Shown: piece by piece, positions 42,055 to 51,790 of the stretch
Layout: every line of letters starts with the position of its first letter
Numbering within the stretch: the stretch's first letter is position 1
From: Roseateles noduli
GTDB taxonomy: Bacteria > Pseudomonadota > Gammaproteobacteria > Burkholderiales > Burkholderiaceae_C
Assembly: GCA_002205125.1 (NCBI GenBank)
Contig: NIOE01000012.1
Span: forward strand, 186,001 to 250,000
DNA: 64,000 bases
Reading direction: 5' to 3'
Made by a program: the position numbers and the translations under genes
Notes under the pieces: generated by a model
Told to the model about the DNA's origin: nothing
What the model saw: the letters and a program-made list of their open reading frames with translations, nothing else
Database searches by the model: none

Positions 42055-42891
42055 TCAGAGCAGCATGCGCAGGTGCGCTTGCGCTTGCAGCAGCGGGGGC
42101 AGGCAGTGCTCGACCATCTGCTCCATGCTCATGCGGGTCGCGTGGACGCTGATGGCCATCGCGGCGACGGTGTCGCCCTTGTAGTTCTTCAGCGGCACGG
42201 CCACCGAACGCAGGCCTTGTTCCAGCTCCTGGTCGATCAGCGCGTAGCCCTGCGCACGGGCGCGGGCGATCTCGATGCGCAGGCGCTCCGGATGCGTGAT
42301 CGTGTGCGGGGTCAGCGCGGTCAGTTCCTGGCGGGCGATGAAGGCGTCGACTTCCGCCTGCGGTTGCGCGGCCAGCAGCACGCGGCCGTTGCCGGTGCAG
42401 TAGGCCGGCACGCGGGTGCCCGGCTGCAGCGTCGGGGACACCACGCGACCGGCGCTCGTCGCCGAGATGCAGATCACGTCGTTGCCGTCCAGCACGCCGG
42501 CCGAGGAGGCTTCCTTCATCGCGTACGCCAGCTTGTGCAGCTCGGGCTCGATGATGCGCGGCAGGCGGGCGGAGTGCATGTAGCTCTGGCCCAGGCGCAG
42601 CACCTTCGGGGTCAGCGCGAACATCTTGCGGTCCTGCGAGACGAAGCCCAGATGGGTCAGCGTCAGCAGGTAGCGGCGGGCGGCCGCGCGGGTCAGGCCG
42701 GTGCGGCCGGCGACTTCGCTGATGGTCAGTCTGGGACGTTCCTGATCGAAGGCCTCGATCACGGCCAGACCTTTTTCCAGGCCGGCGACCAGGTCGCGCT
42801 TCAGCGGACCGGTACGGACTTCAGCGTCAGGGGCGGGGACGACCGCTTGGATCGCGGTCAGTTCATCATCAAAGGCTCGTGCAGCGGACAT
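42055..42891 (-). CDS. IclR family transcriptional regulator (PcaR/PobR-like)
   Basis: 278 aa from ATG 42891; an in-frame TTG at 42954 would add 21 residues without a better ribosome site. The HTH is SEVAGRTGLTRAAARRYLLT, followed by LTHLGFVSQDRKMFALTPKV. The effector domain contains ISATSAGRVVSPTLQPGTRV and YCTGNGRVLLAAQPQAEVDA. The combination FALTPKVLRLGQSYM and AYCTGNGRVLLA is typical of the beta-ketoadipate regulators (PcaR, PcaU, PobR). It lies between the PaaH-type gene and a 3-oxoadipyl-CoA-type thiolase, consistent with control of an aromatic end pathway. Confidence 0.88.
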   Translation of the reverse strand: MSAARAFDDELTAIQAVVPAPDAEVRTGPLKRDLVAGLEKGLAVIEAFDQERPRLTISEVAGRTGLTRAAARRYLLTLTHLGFVSQDRKMFALTPKVLRLGQSYMHSARLPRIIEPELHKLAYAMKEASSAGVLDGNDVICISATSAGRVVSPTLQPGTRVPAYCTGNGRVLLAAQPQAEVDAFIARQELTALTPHTITHPERLRIEIARARAQGYALIDQELEQGLRSVAVPLKNYKGDTVAAMAISVHATRMSMEQMVEHCLPPLLQAQAHLRMLL

Positions 42892-42982
42892 GGCGGGGAG
42901 GGACGACGTGCGTTTGACGCCCAAATCTGCTGGGCGTAAGCAGGTGATGTCCAAGACTATAGGGACAACCCTGTGAAGAATG

Positions 42983-42996
42983 TTTGCCAGGGCAAA
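42983..42996. promoter_or_regulatory. TTTGCC-AG-GGCAAA dyad, candidate IclR autoregulatory operator
   Basis: A 6-bp inverted repeat with a 2-bp spacer lies 92 bp upstream of the IclR start. IclR-family operators are short A/T-edged palindromes of about this size, so autoregulation is plausible. Confidence 0.4.
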
Positions 42997-43050
42997 TGTT
43001 TTATCCGCAGATCGCCCGCTTGTGCATCAATTTGGTGCATTTTCAGCGTA

Positions 43051-43092
43051 GAACGCCCCACCGCCTGCGTCGGGCGGTGTGAAAGGGCGTTC
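43051..43092. repeat. 15-bp bulged stem-loop in the IclR/thiolase gap
   Basis: GAACGCCC pairs with GGGCGTTC and, inside it, CACCGCC pairs with GGCGGTG, leaving a 5-base bulge (TGAAA) on one side and a 7-base loop. There is no T-run, so it is not a standard terminator. It could be part of an untranslated RNA or a protein site. Confidence 0.5.
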
Positions 43093-43459
43093 AGCGGGAA
43101 AAAGGTGCGCGAAACCGCGGTGGGTGGTCGCTAAGCAGGCGGTCAATAGTCAGACATCATGCTTGTCACCGCATACCCTACATATATGAGCGGTATGCGC
43201 CATCAAACGAAGTCAGTATCACACGCGATGTGCGATTGGCGCCTACGTGGTCCTACGTGCGCCCATGACTATTTCTCTGTCGCCCCCAACTTTTGGCTAT
43301 AGGTCGCCCAACCCTGGCAGACATGGTCAGCGTTCCCGCGCTGCACCAAAATGAGGTCAGACAACCTGGGCGATTGCTGTAATCCTCAATTCGTCCCAGG
43401 CGGCGGGGCGCCGCCATGAACGAGGGACAAGGCGCCGGCCCTGCCGGCTCCCGGAAAGC

Positions 43460-44659
<1,200 letters not shown>

Positions 44660-44790
44660 GAAAAGTCTCCTGTATCTTTATGAGAATGCGAGGTTCGGGG
44701 GATCATAGGGGGGCGCAGGAAAAACCTGTGACAAGTTGCACGGTCCCCGCGGGATCATGCGCAACGCCGTACGGTTGACGCGCTTTTGAT

Positions 44791-44818
44791 TTAAGTTGCG
44801 CCCCTCCGCAGCCGAAGC
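44791..44818 (+). promoter_or_regulatory. weak sigma-28 (FliA)-like promoter before the c-di-GMP operon
   Basis: TTAAGTTG, 12 bp, GCCGAAGC resembles the FliA consensus TAAAGTTT-N11-GCCGATAA in 6/8 and 5/8 positions with one extra spacer base. It lies about 40 bp before the HD-GYP start. The match is only suggestive. Confidence 0.25.
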
Positions 44819-44859
44819 TGCTGACGAGGGCGCCCGATCCGGGACGCGGAACTACAAGA

Positions 44860-46158
44860 ATGAAGGACAGATCGGCCGATCCGCTCATCGATGTGAACCA
44901 GCTGAAAGTGGGGATGTTCATCCATCTCGACCTCGGCTGGATGTCGCATCCGTTCCCGCTCAGCAGCTTCAAGCTGAGCTCGGAAGAGCAGTTGCTGATC
45001 CTGCGCCGACTGGGACTGAAGCAGGTGCGCTGGAGTCCGGGCAAGAGCGACCTGCCGCTGGAGGCGACGCCGATGCCGGCGCCGGCCGCCACGGCCGCCG
45101 TGGTCGAGGACCACCGCAGCGTCGAGGACGAGGTGCGCGAGCGCCATCGCCGCCTGCTGGCCGAGCAGCGCGATGCGCTGCTGCTGTGCGAGCGCCAGTA
45201 CGCCGAGGCCGCCACCGCGCTGCGCGACCTGATGGACCTGGTGCCGCGCGAACCCGCCGACGCGCGCGACCGGTCGTCCGCGCTGTCCCGCGCGCTGCTG
45301 GACAAGATGCTGGTCGAGGGCGACATCAACATCCGCCTGCTCAACGAGGGCGCCGGCGACCGGGGCACCGCGCACGCGCTCAACGTCGCCGTGATCGCAA
45401 TGCTGCTGGGTCGGGCCTTCGGCCTGGGCCGCGACGAGATGCTGGATCTCGGCCAGGGCGCGCTGCTGCACGACATCGGCAAGATGGAGCTGACGGCTCG
45501 CTTCCGACATCGCGACGACAGCTTCACCGCCGCCGAGGTGGCCGCCTATCAGCAGCACGTCGCCAAGGGCGTGGTGCTGGGACAGAAGATGGGCGTGGGC
45601 GCGGGTCCGCTGCTGATCATCGCGCAGCATCACGAACACGCCGACGGCAGCGGTTTCCCGCAACGCCTGAACGCCGACCGCATGAGCATCGGCGCCCGCA
45701 TCGTGGCGCTGGTCAATCGTTTCGACGGCCTGTGCAATCCGCTGCTCAGTTCCAAGGCGATGACGCCGCACGAGGCCTTGTCGCTGATGTTCGCGCAGGG
45801 CCGCAGCCGTTTCGACGCGACCATGCTCAACGCCTTCATCCGGATGATGGGCGTGTATCCGCCGGGCTCCGCGGTGCAACTGACCGACGACCGCTACGCG
45901 CTGGTCGTGGCCGTCAACTCGTCGCGTCCGCTCAAGCCGCGGGTCATGGTCCACGACCCCCGGGTGCCGCGCGATGAGGCGCTGGTGCTGAACCTGGAAG
46001 AGCTGCCCGACCTCGGCATCCGCCGCAGCGTCAAGCCGCAGCAGCTGCCGCGCGCCTCGCTGGACTACCTCAGCCCGCGCAGCCGCATCGCCTATTTCTT
46101 CGAGTCCGCCGGCCCGACGTCCATGCCGCCCTCGCCCCCCGGGGAGATGGCGGCGTGA
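44860..46158 (+). CDS. HD-GYP domain protein, probable c-di-GMP phosphodiesterase
   Basis: 432 aa cytoplasmic protein. The N-terminal ~120 residues resemble the DUF3391 module that often precedes HD-GYP (VNQLKVGMFIHLDLGWMSHP). The HD-GYP domain follows at about 165-330: GTAHALNVAVIAMLLGRAF, LLHDIGKMEL with the HD metal pair, and IIAQHHEHADGSGFPQRLNA. The signature triad is therefore GSGFP rather than GYP, with Phe for Tyr. Metal ligands are intact, so hydrolysis of c-di-GMP to pGpG or GMP is still plausible. It overlaps the GGDEF-EAL gene by 4 bp. Confidence 0.88.
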   Translation: MKDRSADPLIDVNQLKVGMFIHLDLGWMSHPFPLSSFKLSSEEQLLILRRLGLKQVRWSPGKSDLPLEATPMPAPAATAAVVEDHRSVEDEVRERHRRLLAEQRDALLLCERQYAEAATALRDLMDLVPREPADARDRSSALSRALLDKMLVEGDINIRLLNEGAGDRGTAHALNVAVIAMLLGRAFGLGRDEMLDLGQGALLHDIGKMELTARFRHRDDSFTAAEVAAYQQHVAKGVVLGQKMGVGAGPLLIIAQHHEHADGSGFPQRLNADRMSIGARIVALVNRFDGLCNPLLSSKAMTPHEALSLMFAQGRSRFDATMLNAFIRMMGVYPPGSAVQLTDDRYALVVAVNSSRPLKPRVMVHDPRVPRDEALVLNLEELPDLGIRRSVKPQQLPRASLDYLSPRSRIAYFFESAGPTSMPPSPPGEMAA

Positions 46159-48320
46159 ATCTTCCGACCCGGGCCGTCGCCGCGCCTCCCGCGGCGTTCA
46201 ATGCCGCGTTCCTGCCATTGATCGACGGTCTGCAGGAGGCGGTGTGGCTTGTGGACGCGCGCACCCACTGCGTCGTCGCGGTCAACCAGGCCTCGCAGCA
46301 GCTGCTCGGACTGCAGGCGAAGGACGTGGTCGGCAGCAGCGTGGAGTCGCTGGCGTCGACGCCCGAGGATGCGCTGTTCTGGATGGACGCCGCGATCGGC
46401 CGTCGGGAGAGTCTGCATACCGACACGATGATGCGCCACGCCGACGGGCGCATGCTGTGGATCTCCCGCCGGATCAGCCATGTGGCGCAGGCGCAGGGCG
46501 ACGGCCTGTGGCTGATCGCGATGCGCGACCAGACCCAGCAGCGCCAGCATGACGAGGAGCGCGAGACGCTGCTCGCCGAGCTCCGCGCCACGCTCGAATC
46601 GACCGCCGACGGCATCCTGGTGACAGACCTCGCCGGCCGGATCCGAAGTTTCAACCAGCGGCTGGCGTCGCTGTGGGGCATTCCCGAGGATCTGCTCAAC
46701 GACCGCAACGACGACGCCGTGCAGGCGTGGATGCGGCGCAGCGTCGTCGACGGCGCGTCGTATGCGATGCGGCTGGGCGCGATCCAGGAATCGCCGCTGC
46801 TGCACACCAGCGACAACCTCAAGCTGATCGACGGCCGTGTCCTCGAACGCGTCTCGCTGCCGCAGTGGAGCCGGGGTCGGCCCATCGGGCGCGTGTATTC
46901 GTTCCGCGACCTCAGCGAGAAACTCGCCGCGCACCAGCGCATCGAGGAGCTGTCGCACAACGACATGCTCACCGGGCTGCCGAACCGGCGCGCGCTGATG
47001 GAGCGCGTGGACTACGCGCAGGCGATGGCCCGCCGCGAGACGACGCCGTTCGCGCTGCTCAACGTCGACCTCGACCGCTTCAAGCAGATCAACGACACGC
47101 TGGGCCACTCGTATGGGGACCGCGTGCTGAAGGAAGTGGCGTTGCGGCTGAAGGAGTCGCTGCGCGAAGTGGACACCGTCGCGCGGCTGGACGGCGACGA
47201 ATTCGCGCTCCTGATCCACCAGGCCGACGCCCGCGGCGCCGAGCACGCGGCGCGGCGCGTCCAGGAGGCGATGTCGAGGCCGTTCTGCTTCGACACACTC
47301 AGCTTCACCGTCACCTGCAGCATCGGCATCGCGCTGTTCCCCGGCGACGGCGCCAGCGCCGAGGAGCTCCTGGCCAGCGCCGAGCGCGCGATGCACTGGG
47401 TCAAGGAAAGCGGCCGCAGCGCGTTCCGCTTCCACCAGCCGCGCAAGGACGTGGACCTGCTGTCGCGCATGCGGCTCGACCATGCGATGCGCCAGGCGCT
47501 GCAGGAGCACGAGTTCCGGCTGCACTTCCAGCCGCAGGTCTCGCTGGAGACCGGCGAGCTCGTCGGCGCGGAGGCGCTGATCCGCTGGCGCGATCCGCTG
47601 CGCGGCGACGTGCCGCCGTCCGAGTTCATCCCCGTGGCCGAGGAGAGCGGCTTCATCGTCGCGATCGGCCAATGGGTGCTGCAGCAGGCAGTGGCGCAGG
47701 CCGCGGCCTGGCTCCAGAAGGGGCTGCGCGTGCCGGTGGCGGTCAACGTGTCGGCCCTGCAGTTCCAGCAGACGCAGTTCGTCGAGCAGGTCGCGCAGGC
47801 GCTGCGCGCCTACGACCTGCCGCCGTCGTTGCTGGAGCTGGAACTCACCGAGTCCGTCCTGCTGCGCGACGCCGAGGAGGCGCTGCACCGGATGGAGGCG
47901 CTGTCGGAGCTCGGCGTGCTGATGTCGATCGACGATTTCGGCACCGGCTATTCGAGCCTGGGCTATCTGAAGCGCTTCCCGATCCAGCGGCTCAAGATCG
48001 ATCGCAGCTTCGTGCAGGGATTGCCGGGCGACGCGAGCGACGCCGGCATCGTCAACGCGATCGTGCAGATGGGCCGCGCGCTCAACCTGAAGGTCATCGC
48101 CGAGGGCGTCGAGACGGACGCCCAACGCGAATTCCTGGCGCGCTGCGGCTGCCACGAGTACCAGGGCTTCCTGTGCGCACCCGCGCTGGAGACGCGTGCC
48201 TTCGAGGAGCGTCAGGCCCAGATCGCCGCGCAGGCGGAGGCCGGCAAGCTGGCGCGCGAGCAGGCCGCGGCGGCGCCGCGCACCGCGCGCGCGTCCGTCC
48301 ACCTGCTTCGCGGGACCTGA
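46155..48320 (+). CDS. PAS-GGDEF-EAL protein (c-di-GMP turnover)
   Basis: 721 aa from a GTG overlapping the previous stop. Two PAS domains occupy about 20-260 (AVWLVDARTHCVVAVNQASQ and ILVTDLAGRIRSFNQRLASL, the latter with W-G-I-P-E-D downstream). The GGDEF domain has MLTGLPNRRALMERV and the signature ARLDGDEFALL, i.e. DGDEF; an RxxD I-site (REVD) sits five residues before it. The EAL domain is intact (LVGAEALIRWRDP, LELTESVLL, IDDFGTGYSSLGYLKRFPI, DRSFVQG). EAL activity is likely; cyclase activity is doubtful because the first GGDEF residue is Asp, so the GGDEF may be a GTP- or c-di-GMP-sensing domain. Confidence 0.9.
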   Translation: MNLPTRAVAAPPAAFNAAFLPLIDGLQEAVWLVDARTHCVVAVNQASQQLLGLQAKDVVGSSVESLASTPEDALFWMDAAIGRRESLHTDTMMRHADGRMLWISRRISHVAQAQGDGLWLIAMRDQTQQRQHDEERETLLAELRATLESTADGILVTDLAGRIRSFNQRLASLWGIPEDLLNDRNDDAVQAWMRRSVVDGASYAMRLGAIQESPLLHTSDNLKLIDGRVLERVSLPQWSRGRPIGRVYSFRDLSEKLAAHQRIEELSHNDMLTGLPNRRALMERVDYAQAMARRETTPFALLNVDLDRFKQINDTLGHSYGDRVLKEVALRLKESLREVDTVARLDGDEFALLIHQADARGAEHAARRVQEAMSRPFCFDTLSFTVTCSIGIALFPGDGASAEELLASAERAMHWVKESGRSAFRFHQPRKDVDLLSRMRLDHAMRQALQEHEFRLHFQPQVSLETGELVGAEALIRWRDPLRGDVPPSEFIPVAEESGFIVAIGQWVLQQAVAQAAAWLQKGLRVPVAVNVSALQFQQTQFVEQVAQALRAYDLPPSLLELELTESVLLRDAEEALHRMEALSELGVLMSIDDFGTGYSSLGYLKRFPIQRLKIDRSFVQGLPGDASDAGIVNAIVQMGRALNLKVIAEGVETDAQREFLARCGCHEYQGFLCAPALETRAFEERQAQIAAQAEAGKLAREQAAAAPRTARASVHLLRGT

Positions 48321-48455
48321 TCCGCGGCGCGTCCGTCGCGCATCGGGATCGACCCGCAGAACGCCCGGGACGGGCGTCGGGAGACCTCTCCACTGTCCCG
48401 CGCAAGAGGGCGGCACAATGCATCGATGGCCGCCGTCGACGGCCGGGAGACACAT

Positions 48456-48779
48456 GTGCTGTACAAGTTCAAGTCGAAGGCCGGGGCTGACGTCATCATG
48501 TTGGCCGCCCATGGCGATCAGGCGCTGCAGGCCCTGGGGCGCGGACCCGCGCCGCAAGGCATCTTCCAGGCGTCCGACCTGGCCGCGCTGATCGCGCACG
48601 GCGAGGCGGCGATCGCCGAGGAGCAGCAGGCGCAGGATCGCGCCGCGGAACAGGCGCAGGCCGAAGGCCGCAAGCCGCCGCCCCAGCCCGAGGTCACGCT
48701 GCGCCAGCGCCTGTGGCCGCTGCTGGAGCTGATGCGCGCCGCGCAGGGCGCCGGGACCGACGTGGTCTGGGGCGTCTGA
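48456..48779 (+). CDS. DUF1840 family protein
   Basis: 107 aa from GTG 48456, with CGGGAGA upstream; the family begins M-LYKFKSKAGADVIML, so the ATG at 48426 would add ten unrelated residues. Conserved blocks are YKFKSKAGADVIMLAAHGDQ and an Ala/Glu/Gln-rich helix (ALIAHGEAAIAEEQQAQDRA), ending LWPLLELMRAAQGAGTDVVW. This family of small soluble proteins is typical of betaproteobacteria and has no known function. The stop is directly followed by the phosphatase start. Confidence 0.8.
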   Translation: MLYKFKSKAGADVIMLAAHGDQALQALGRGPAPQGIFQASDLAALIAHGEAAIAEEQQAQDRAAEQAQAEGRKPPPQPEVTLRQRLWPLLELMRAAQGAGTDVVWGV

Positions 48780-49457
48780 GTGGACGCTACGCTGATCCTG
48801 GCCATCCGGCACGGCGAGACTGCGTGGAATCGGGAAGGGCGGCTGCAAGGCCACCTGAACCTGCCGCTGAACGCCCTGGGCGAACGTCAGGCCGAACGCC
48901 TCGGCGCCGCGCTGGCGGACCATCCGATCGACGCGATCTATGCCAGCGATCTGGACCGCGCCGCTGTGACCGCGCGGCATCTGGCGGCGCCGCATGGGCT
49001 GGCGGTCCGTCTCGACGAGCGCCTGCGCGAGCGCGCGTTCGGCATCCACGAGGGCAAGCTCTGGACCGAGATCGAGACCGGCTTCCCCGAGGACGCCCTG
49101 CGCTGGCGCCGACGCGATCCGGACTTCGAGCCGCCCGGCGGCGAGAGCCTGATCACGCTGTACGCGCGTTGCATCGCCGTCGTGGCCGAACTGGCCGCGG
49201 CGCATGCGGGCCAGACCATCGCCGTCGTCGCGCACGGCGGGGTGATGGACTGCCTCTACCGCGCCGCCACCCGCATCGACCTGCAGGCGCCGCGCAGCTG
49301 GGTGCTGGGCAACACCAGCGTGAACCGGCTGCTGCATTCGCCGCAAGGCTTCAGCCTGGTCGGCTGGAACGACGATCAGCATCTGCAGGGCCTGGCGCTG
49401 GATGATCCCGGCGTGCCGGGCTTCATGCCCGCCGCGGTGGCGACCGCCAGGGCCTGA
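48780..49457 (+). CDS. histidine phosphatase superfamily protein (phosphoglycerate mutase-like)
   Basis: 225 aa from a GTG abutting the DUF1840 stop. The catalytic loop ILAIRHGETAWNREGRLQGH carries the phospho-accepting His in RHGE, and the second His is in TIAVVAHGGVMDCLYRAA. The conserved Glu is in RERAFGIHEGKLW. Such enzymes include cobalamin/alpha-ribazole phosphatases, fructose-bisphosphatase-like and general phosphatases; this one lacks mutase-specific features, so phosphatase activity is likely with unknown substrate. Confidence 0.9.
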   Translation: MDATLILAIRHGETAWNREGRLQGHLNLPLNALGERQAERLGAALADHPIDAIYASDLDRAAVTARHLAAPHGLAVRLDERLRERAFGIHEGKLWTEIETGFPEDALRWRRRDPDFEPPGGESLITLYARCIAVVAELAAAHAGQTIAVVAHGGVMDCLYRAATRIDLQAPRSWVLGNTSVNRLLHSPQGFSLVGWNDDQHLQGLALDDPGVPGFMPAAVATARA

Positions 49458-49540
49458 ACGCGGAATCGCCGGCTCCCACGAGGGCCGGCGGCCGCCGACA
49501 TCGACAGAAGCGCCGCATCGAGCGCTCATCGAGGAGACAC

Positions 49541-50617
49541 ATGACCGACGCACAGATCATCGTGCTGGCCACGCCGGTGTTCTTCGCCCTGATCGGGCTG
49601 GAGTACTGGATCGGCCTGCGCCGCGGCCGCAACACCTACCGCCTCAACGACGCGGTGAGCAGCATCGCGCTGGGCATGCTGAGCCAGGTGGTGGGCGTGC
49701 TGACCAAGCTCTTCACGCTGGGCATCTACACCTGGGTCTTCGAGCGCGCGGCGGTGATGCGCCTGGATGCCGGCGCCTGGTGGGTCTGGCTGCTGGGGCT
49801 GCTGCTCTACGACTTCCTCTATTACTGGCACCACCGCCTCGGTCACACGACCGCGCTGCTGTGGGCCGCGCATGCCGTCCACCACCAGAGCGAGGACTAC
49901 AACCTCTCCACCGCGCTGCGCCAGACCGGCAGCGGCTGGTTGGTCGGCTGGGTCTTCTACATGCCGATGGCGATCCTCGGCTTCCCGCCGCTGGTCTACG
50001 CGGTCGTGGCGCTGATCGATCTGCTGTACCAGTTCTGGGTGCACACGCAGCAGATCGGCAAGCTGGGCTGGTTCGACCGCTGGTTCTGCTCGCCGTCCAA
50101 CCACCGCGTGCATCACGCCGTCAACGATCCCTATCTTGATCGCAACTACGGTGGAATCCTGGTCATCTGGGATCGGATGTTCGGCAGCTTCCAGGAAGAA
50201 CTGGATCGCGAGCCTTGCGTCTACGGGACCCGGGATGCGCTGCGGAGCTGGAATCCCTGGACGGCCAACGTCCAGGTCTACGCCGGGCTGCTGTCGAAGA
50301 TGCGGCGCACGCCGCGCTGGCGCGACAAGCTGCGCCTGTGGTGGGAGCCGGCGCACTGGGAGCCGGGCCTCGGTGCCCGCATAGCGCCCGGATACGACCC
50401 GCACACCCGGCCGCTGTTCGACCCGAAGGTCGCGTCCTCGCACGCCTGGGCTGCAGGCGCGATGTTCCTGCTGCTGCTGGTCGCGATCGCGCTCTTCCTC
50501 TGGAATGCCCACCGGCTCGGCCCGATCGAGCAGATCGCCGTGCTCGCCGGCCTCCTGGCGGGGCAGGTCCTGACAGCCCGCCTGTTATCACCCGCAGACC
50601 CTCTGGTTCACCCCTAA
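49541..50617 (+). CDS. sterol desaturase/fatty acid hydroxylase family membrane protein
   Basis: 358 aa from ATG 49541 (GAGGAGACAC upstream). Several membrane spans are present. The diiron histidine clusters are intact: FLYYWHHRLGHTTALLWAAH, AVHHQSEDYNLSTALRQ, and FCSPSNHRVHHAVNDPYLDR. The proteins use O2 to hydroxylate or desaturate lipids; in bacteria of this group the substrate is not known and sterols are generally absent. YLDRNYGGILVIWDRMFGSF is the family C-terminal motif. A final hydrophobic pair follows. It is transcribed alone. Confidence 0.9.
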   Translation: MTDAQIIVLATPVFFALIGLEYWIGLRRGRNTYRLNDAVSSIALGMLSQVVGVLTKLFTLGIYTWVFERAAVMRLDAGAWWVWLLGLLLYDFLYYWHHRLGHTTALLWAAHAVHHQSEDYNLSTALRQTGSGWLVGWVFYMPMAILGFPPLVYAVVALIDLLYQFWVHTQQIGKLGWFDRWFCSPSNHRVHHAVNDPYLDRNYGGILVIWDRMFGSFQEELDREPCVYGTRDALRSWNPWTANVQVYAGLLSKMRRTPRWRDKLRLWWEPAHWEPGLGARIAPGYDPHTRPLFDPKVASSHAWAAGAMFLLLLVAIALFLWNAHRLGPIEQIAVLAGLLAGQVLTARLLSPADPLVHP

Positions 50618-50653
50618 CGGGGAACTGTTGCAATTTTGCGTCGGGCGTTATGG

Positions 50654-50677
50654 GTGCGTGCAACGCACTTCTATACT
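50654..50677 (+). promoter_or_regulatory. possible porin promoter with dyad
   Basis: A TATACT -10-like box at 50672-50677 is preceded by a GTGCGT-GCA-ACGCAC inverted repeat at 50654-50668. No good -35 box is at the right distance, so an activator may act here. The leader is about 60 bp. Confidence 0.3.
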
Positions 50678-50743
50678 CCGCACACCTTGCAGTAAAGCCA
50701 TTGAGCCAGACCGGCTGAAACCTCCAACTGGATGAAGGTGGGT

Positions 50744-51697
50744 ATGAAAAAGATTGCATTCGCTGCGGCCATCGCGGCTCTTTCCGCTCCCGTGTTCGCG
50801 CAGAGCTCCGTCACGCTCTGGGGCCGGATCAACACCTCGGTGGAAAGCATCAAGACCGGCAACAACGACCGCGTCGCTTCGGTGATCAACAACAACTCCC
50901 GCCTGGGTTTCAAGGGCACGGAAGACCTCGGCAGCGGCCTGAAGGCCAGCTTCGCCCTGGAACACGGCCTGAACTCTGACGACGGCCGCCAGACCAACTC
51001 GGCGTTCTGGAACCGTGAAGCCAGCGTGCAACTGGCCGGCGACTTCGGCGCGATCCGTCTGGGCCGCTGGACCCCGGGCTCGTACTACGCGACCGCCGAC
51101 TACGTGTCGATGCACAACCACGACACCGGCACGTCGGAAGACAAGCTGTACTCGGGCGCCGGTTTCACGCAGACCAACAAGGTCGGCTACTTCACCCCGA
51201 ACGTCGGCGGCTTCAACGGCGAGTTCACGCTGCACGCCGGTGAAGGCGTCGATCCGCGCGGCTACGACGTCGCCCTGAACTACGACCAGGGCCCGATGCA
51301 CCTGGGCGCTGGCTACAGCAAGCAAGGCTCGGCCAAGCAGTACGCGATCCGCGGCCTGTATGAACTGGGCGCCTTCACCTTCGGCGGCTACGCGCAGCGC
51401 GAAGAGTCGGGCACGCCGCAGTCGGCCGGCGCAAAGGATGCGCGCTGGATCGGCCGTGCTGCCGTGATGTACACGATGGGCCAATCGGAATTCCACCTGA
51501 ACGTCGGTGGCACCAAGGCCGGTGCGTACTCGTTCAACAACGGTCGCAACGGTGGCAAGCAATACACGGTGGCCTACAACTACAACCTGAGCAAGCGCAC
51601 CAAGGTGTACGCTTTCTACACGGCTGTGGACGCGAACACGCCGGCCAAGCGCGACGACCTGAACTCGTTCGCCCTGGGCGTTCGCCACAACTTCTGA
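50744..51697 (+). CDS. general outer-membrane porin (Burkholderiales Gram-negative porin)
   Basis: 317 aa. ATG 50744 (MKKIAFAAAIAALSAPVFAQ, then SSVTLWGRINTSVE) is chosen over 50732 for the clean signal peptide and AAGGTGG upstream. The mature protein begins with the typical SSVTLWG-I-T strand, continues NNNSRLGFKGTEDLGSGLKA and ends in FALGVRHNF with the C-terminal Phe required for barrel assembly. It would form a trimeric 16-strand channel. Codon use is less GC-extreme in places (agcaag, aacaac), consistent with strong expression. A terminator follows. Confidence 0.94.
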   Translation: MKKIAFAAAIAALSAPVFAQSSVTLWGRINTSVESIKTGNNDRVASVINNNSRLGFKGTEDLGSGLKASFALEHGLNSDDGRQTNSAFWNREASVQLAGDFGAIRLGRWTPGSYYATADYVSMHNHDTGTSEDKLYSGAGFTQTNKVGYFTPNVGGFNGEFTLHAGEGVDPRGYDVALNYDQGPMHLGAGYSKQGSAKQYAIRGLYELGAFTFGGYAQREESGTPQSAGAKDARWIGRAAVMYTMGQSEFHLNVGGTKAGAYSFNNGRNGGKQYTVAYNYNLSKRTKVYAFYTAVDANTPAKRDDLNSFALGVRHNF

Positions 51698-51716
51698 TCG
51701 CCGGATCACGAAGCAG

Positions 51717-51742
51717 AAAGGCGCTCCTCGGAGCGCCTTTTT
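51717..51742 (+). terminator. intrinsic terminator of the porin gene
   Basis: AAAGGCGCTC-CTCG-GAGCGCCTTT followed by TT: a 10-bp stem with a 4-base loop and T-run, 20 bp after the porin stop. Confidence 0.88.
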
Positions 51743-51790
51743 CTTTGCCGTTCCGGAGCGTCGGTCAGCTCGCCTGGCCGGGCTCCCCGA

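Larger units (their letters stand above)
42892..43459. other. hairpin-rich 568-bp intergenic region
   Basis: No credible ORF. It holds a TTTGCC/GGCAAA dyad (42983-42996), a long bulged stem-loop (43051-43092), an 8-bp inverted repeat CGCATACC/GGTATGCG (43170-43199) and further dyads around 43239-43263 (GGCGC...ACGT/ACGT...GCGCC). It is both the downstream region of the thiolase and the promoter region of the IclR gene. A/T content is higher than in the genes. Confidence 0.5.

Noticed and set aside
46092-49553. A 1153-aa minus-strand open frame opposite the c-di-GMP and phosphatase genes
   Set aside because: Composition (Arg/Gln/His-rich, no motifs) is that of an antisense shadow; the opposite strand has clear catalytic motifs.
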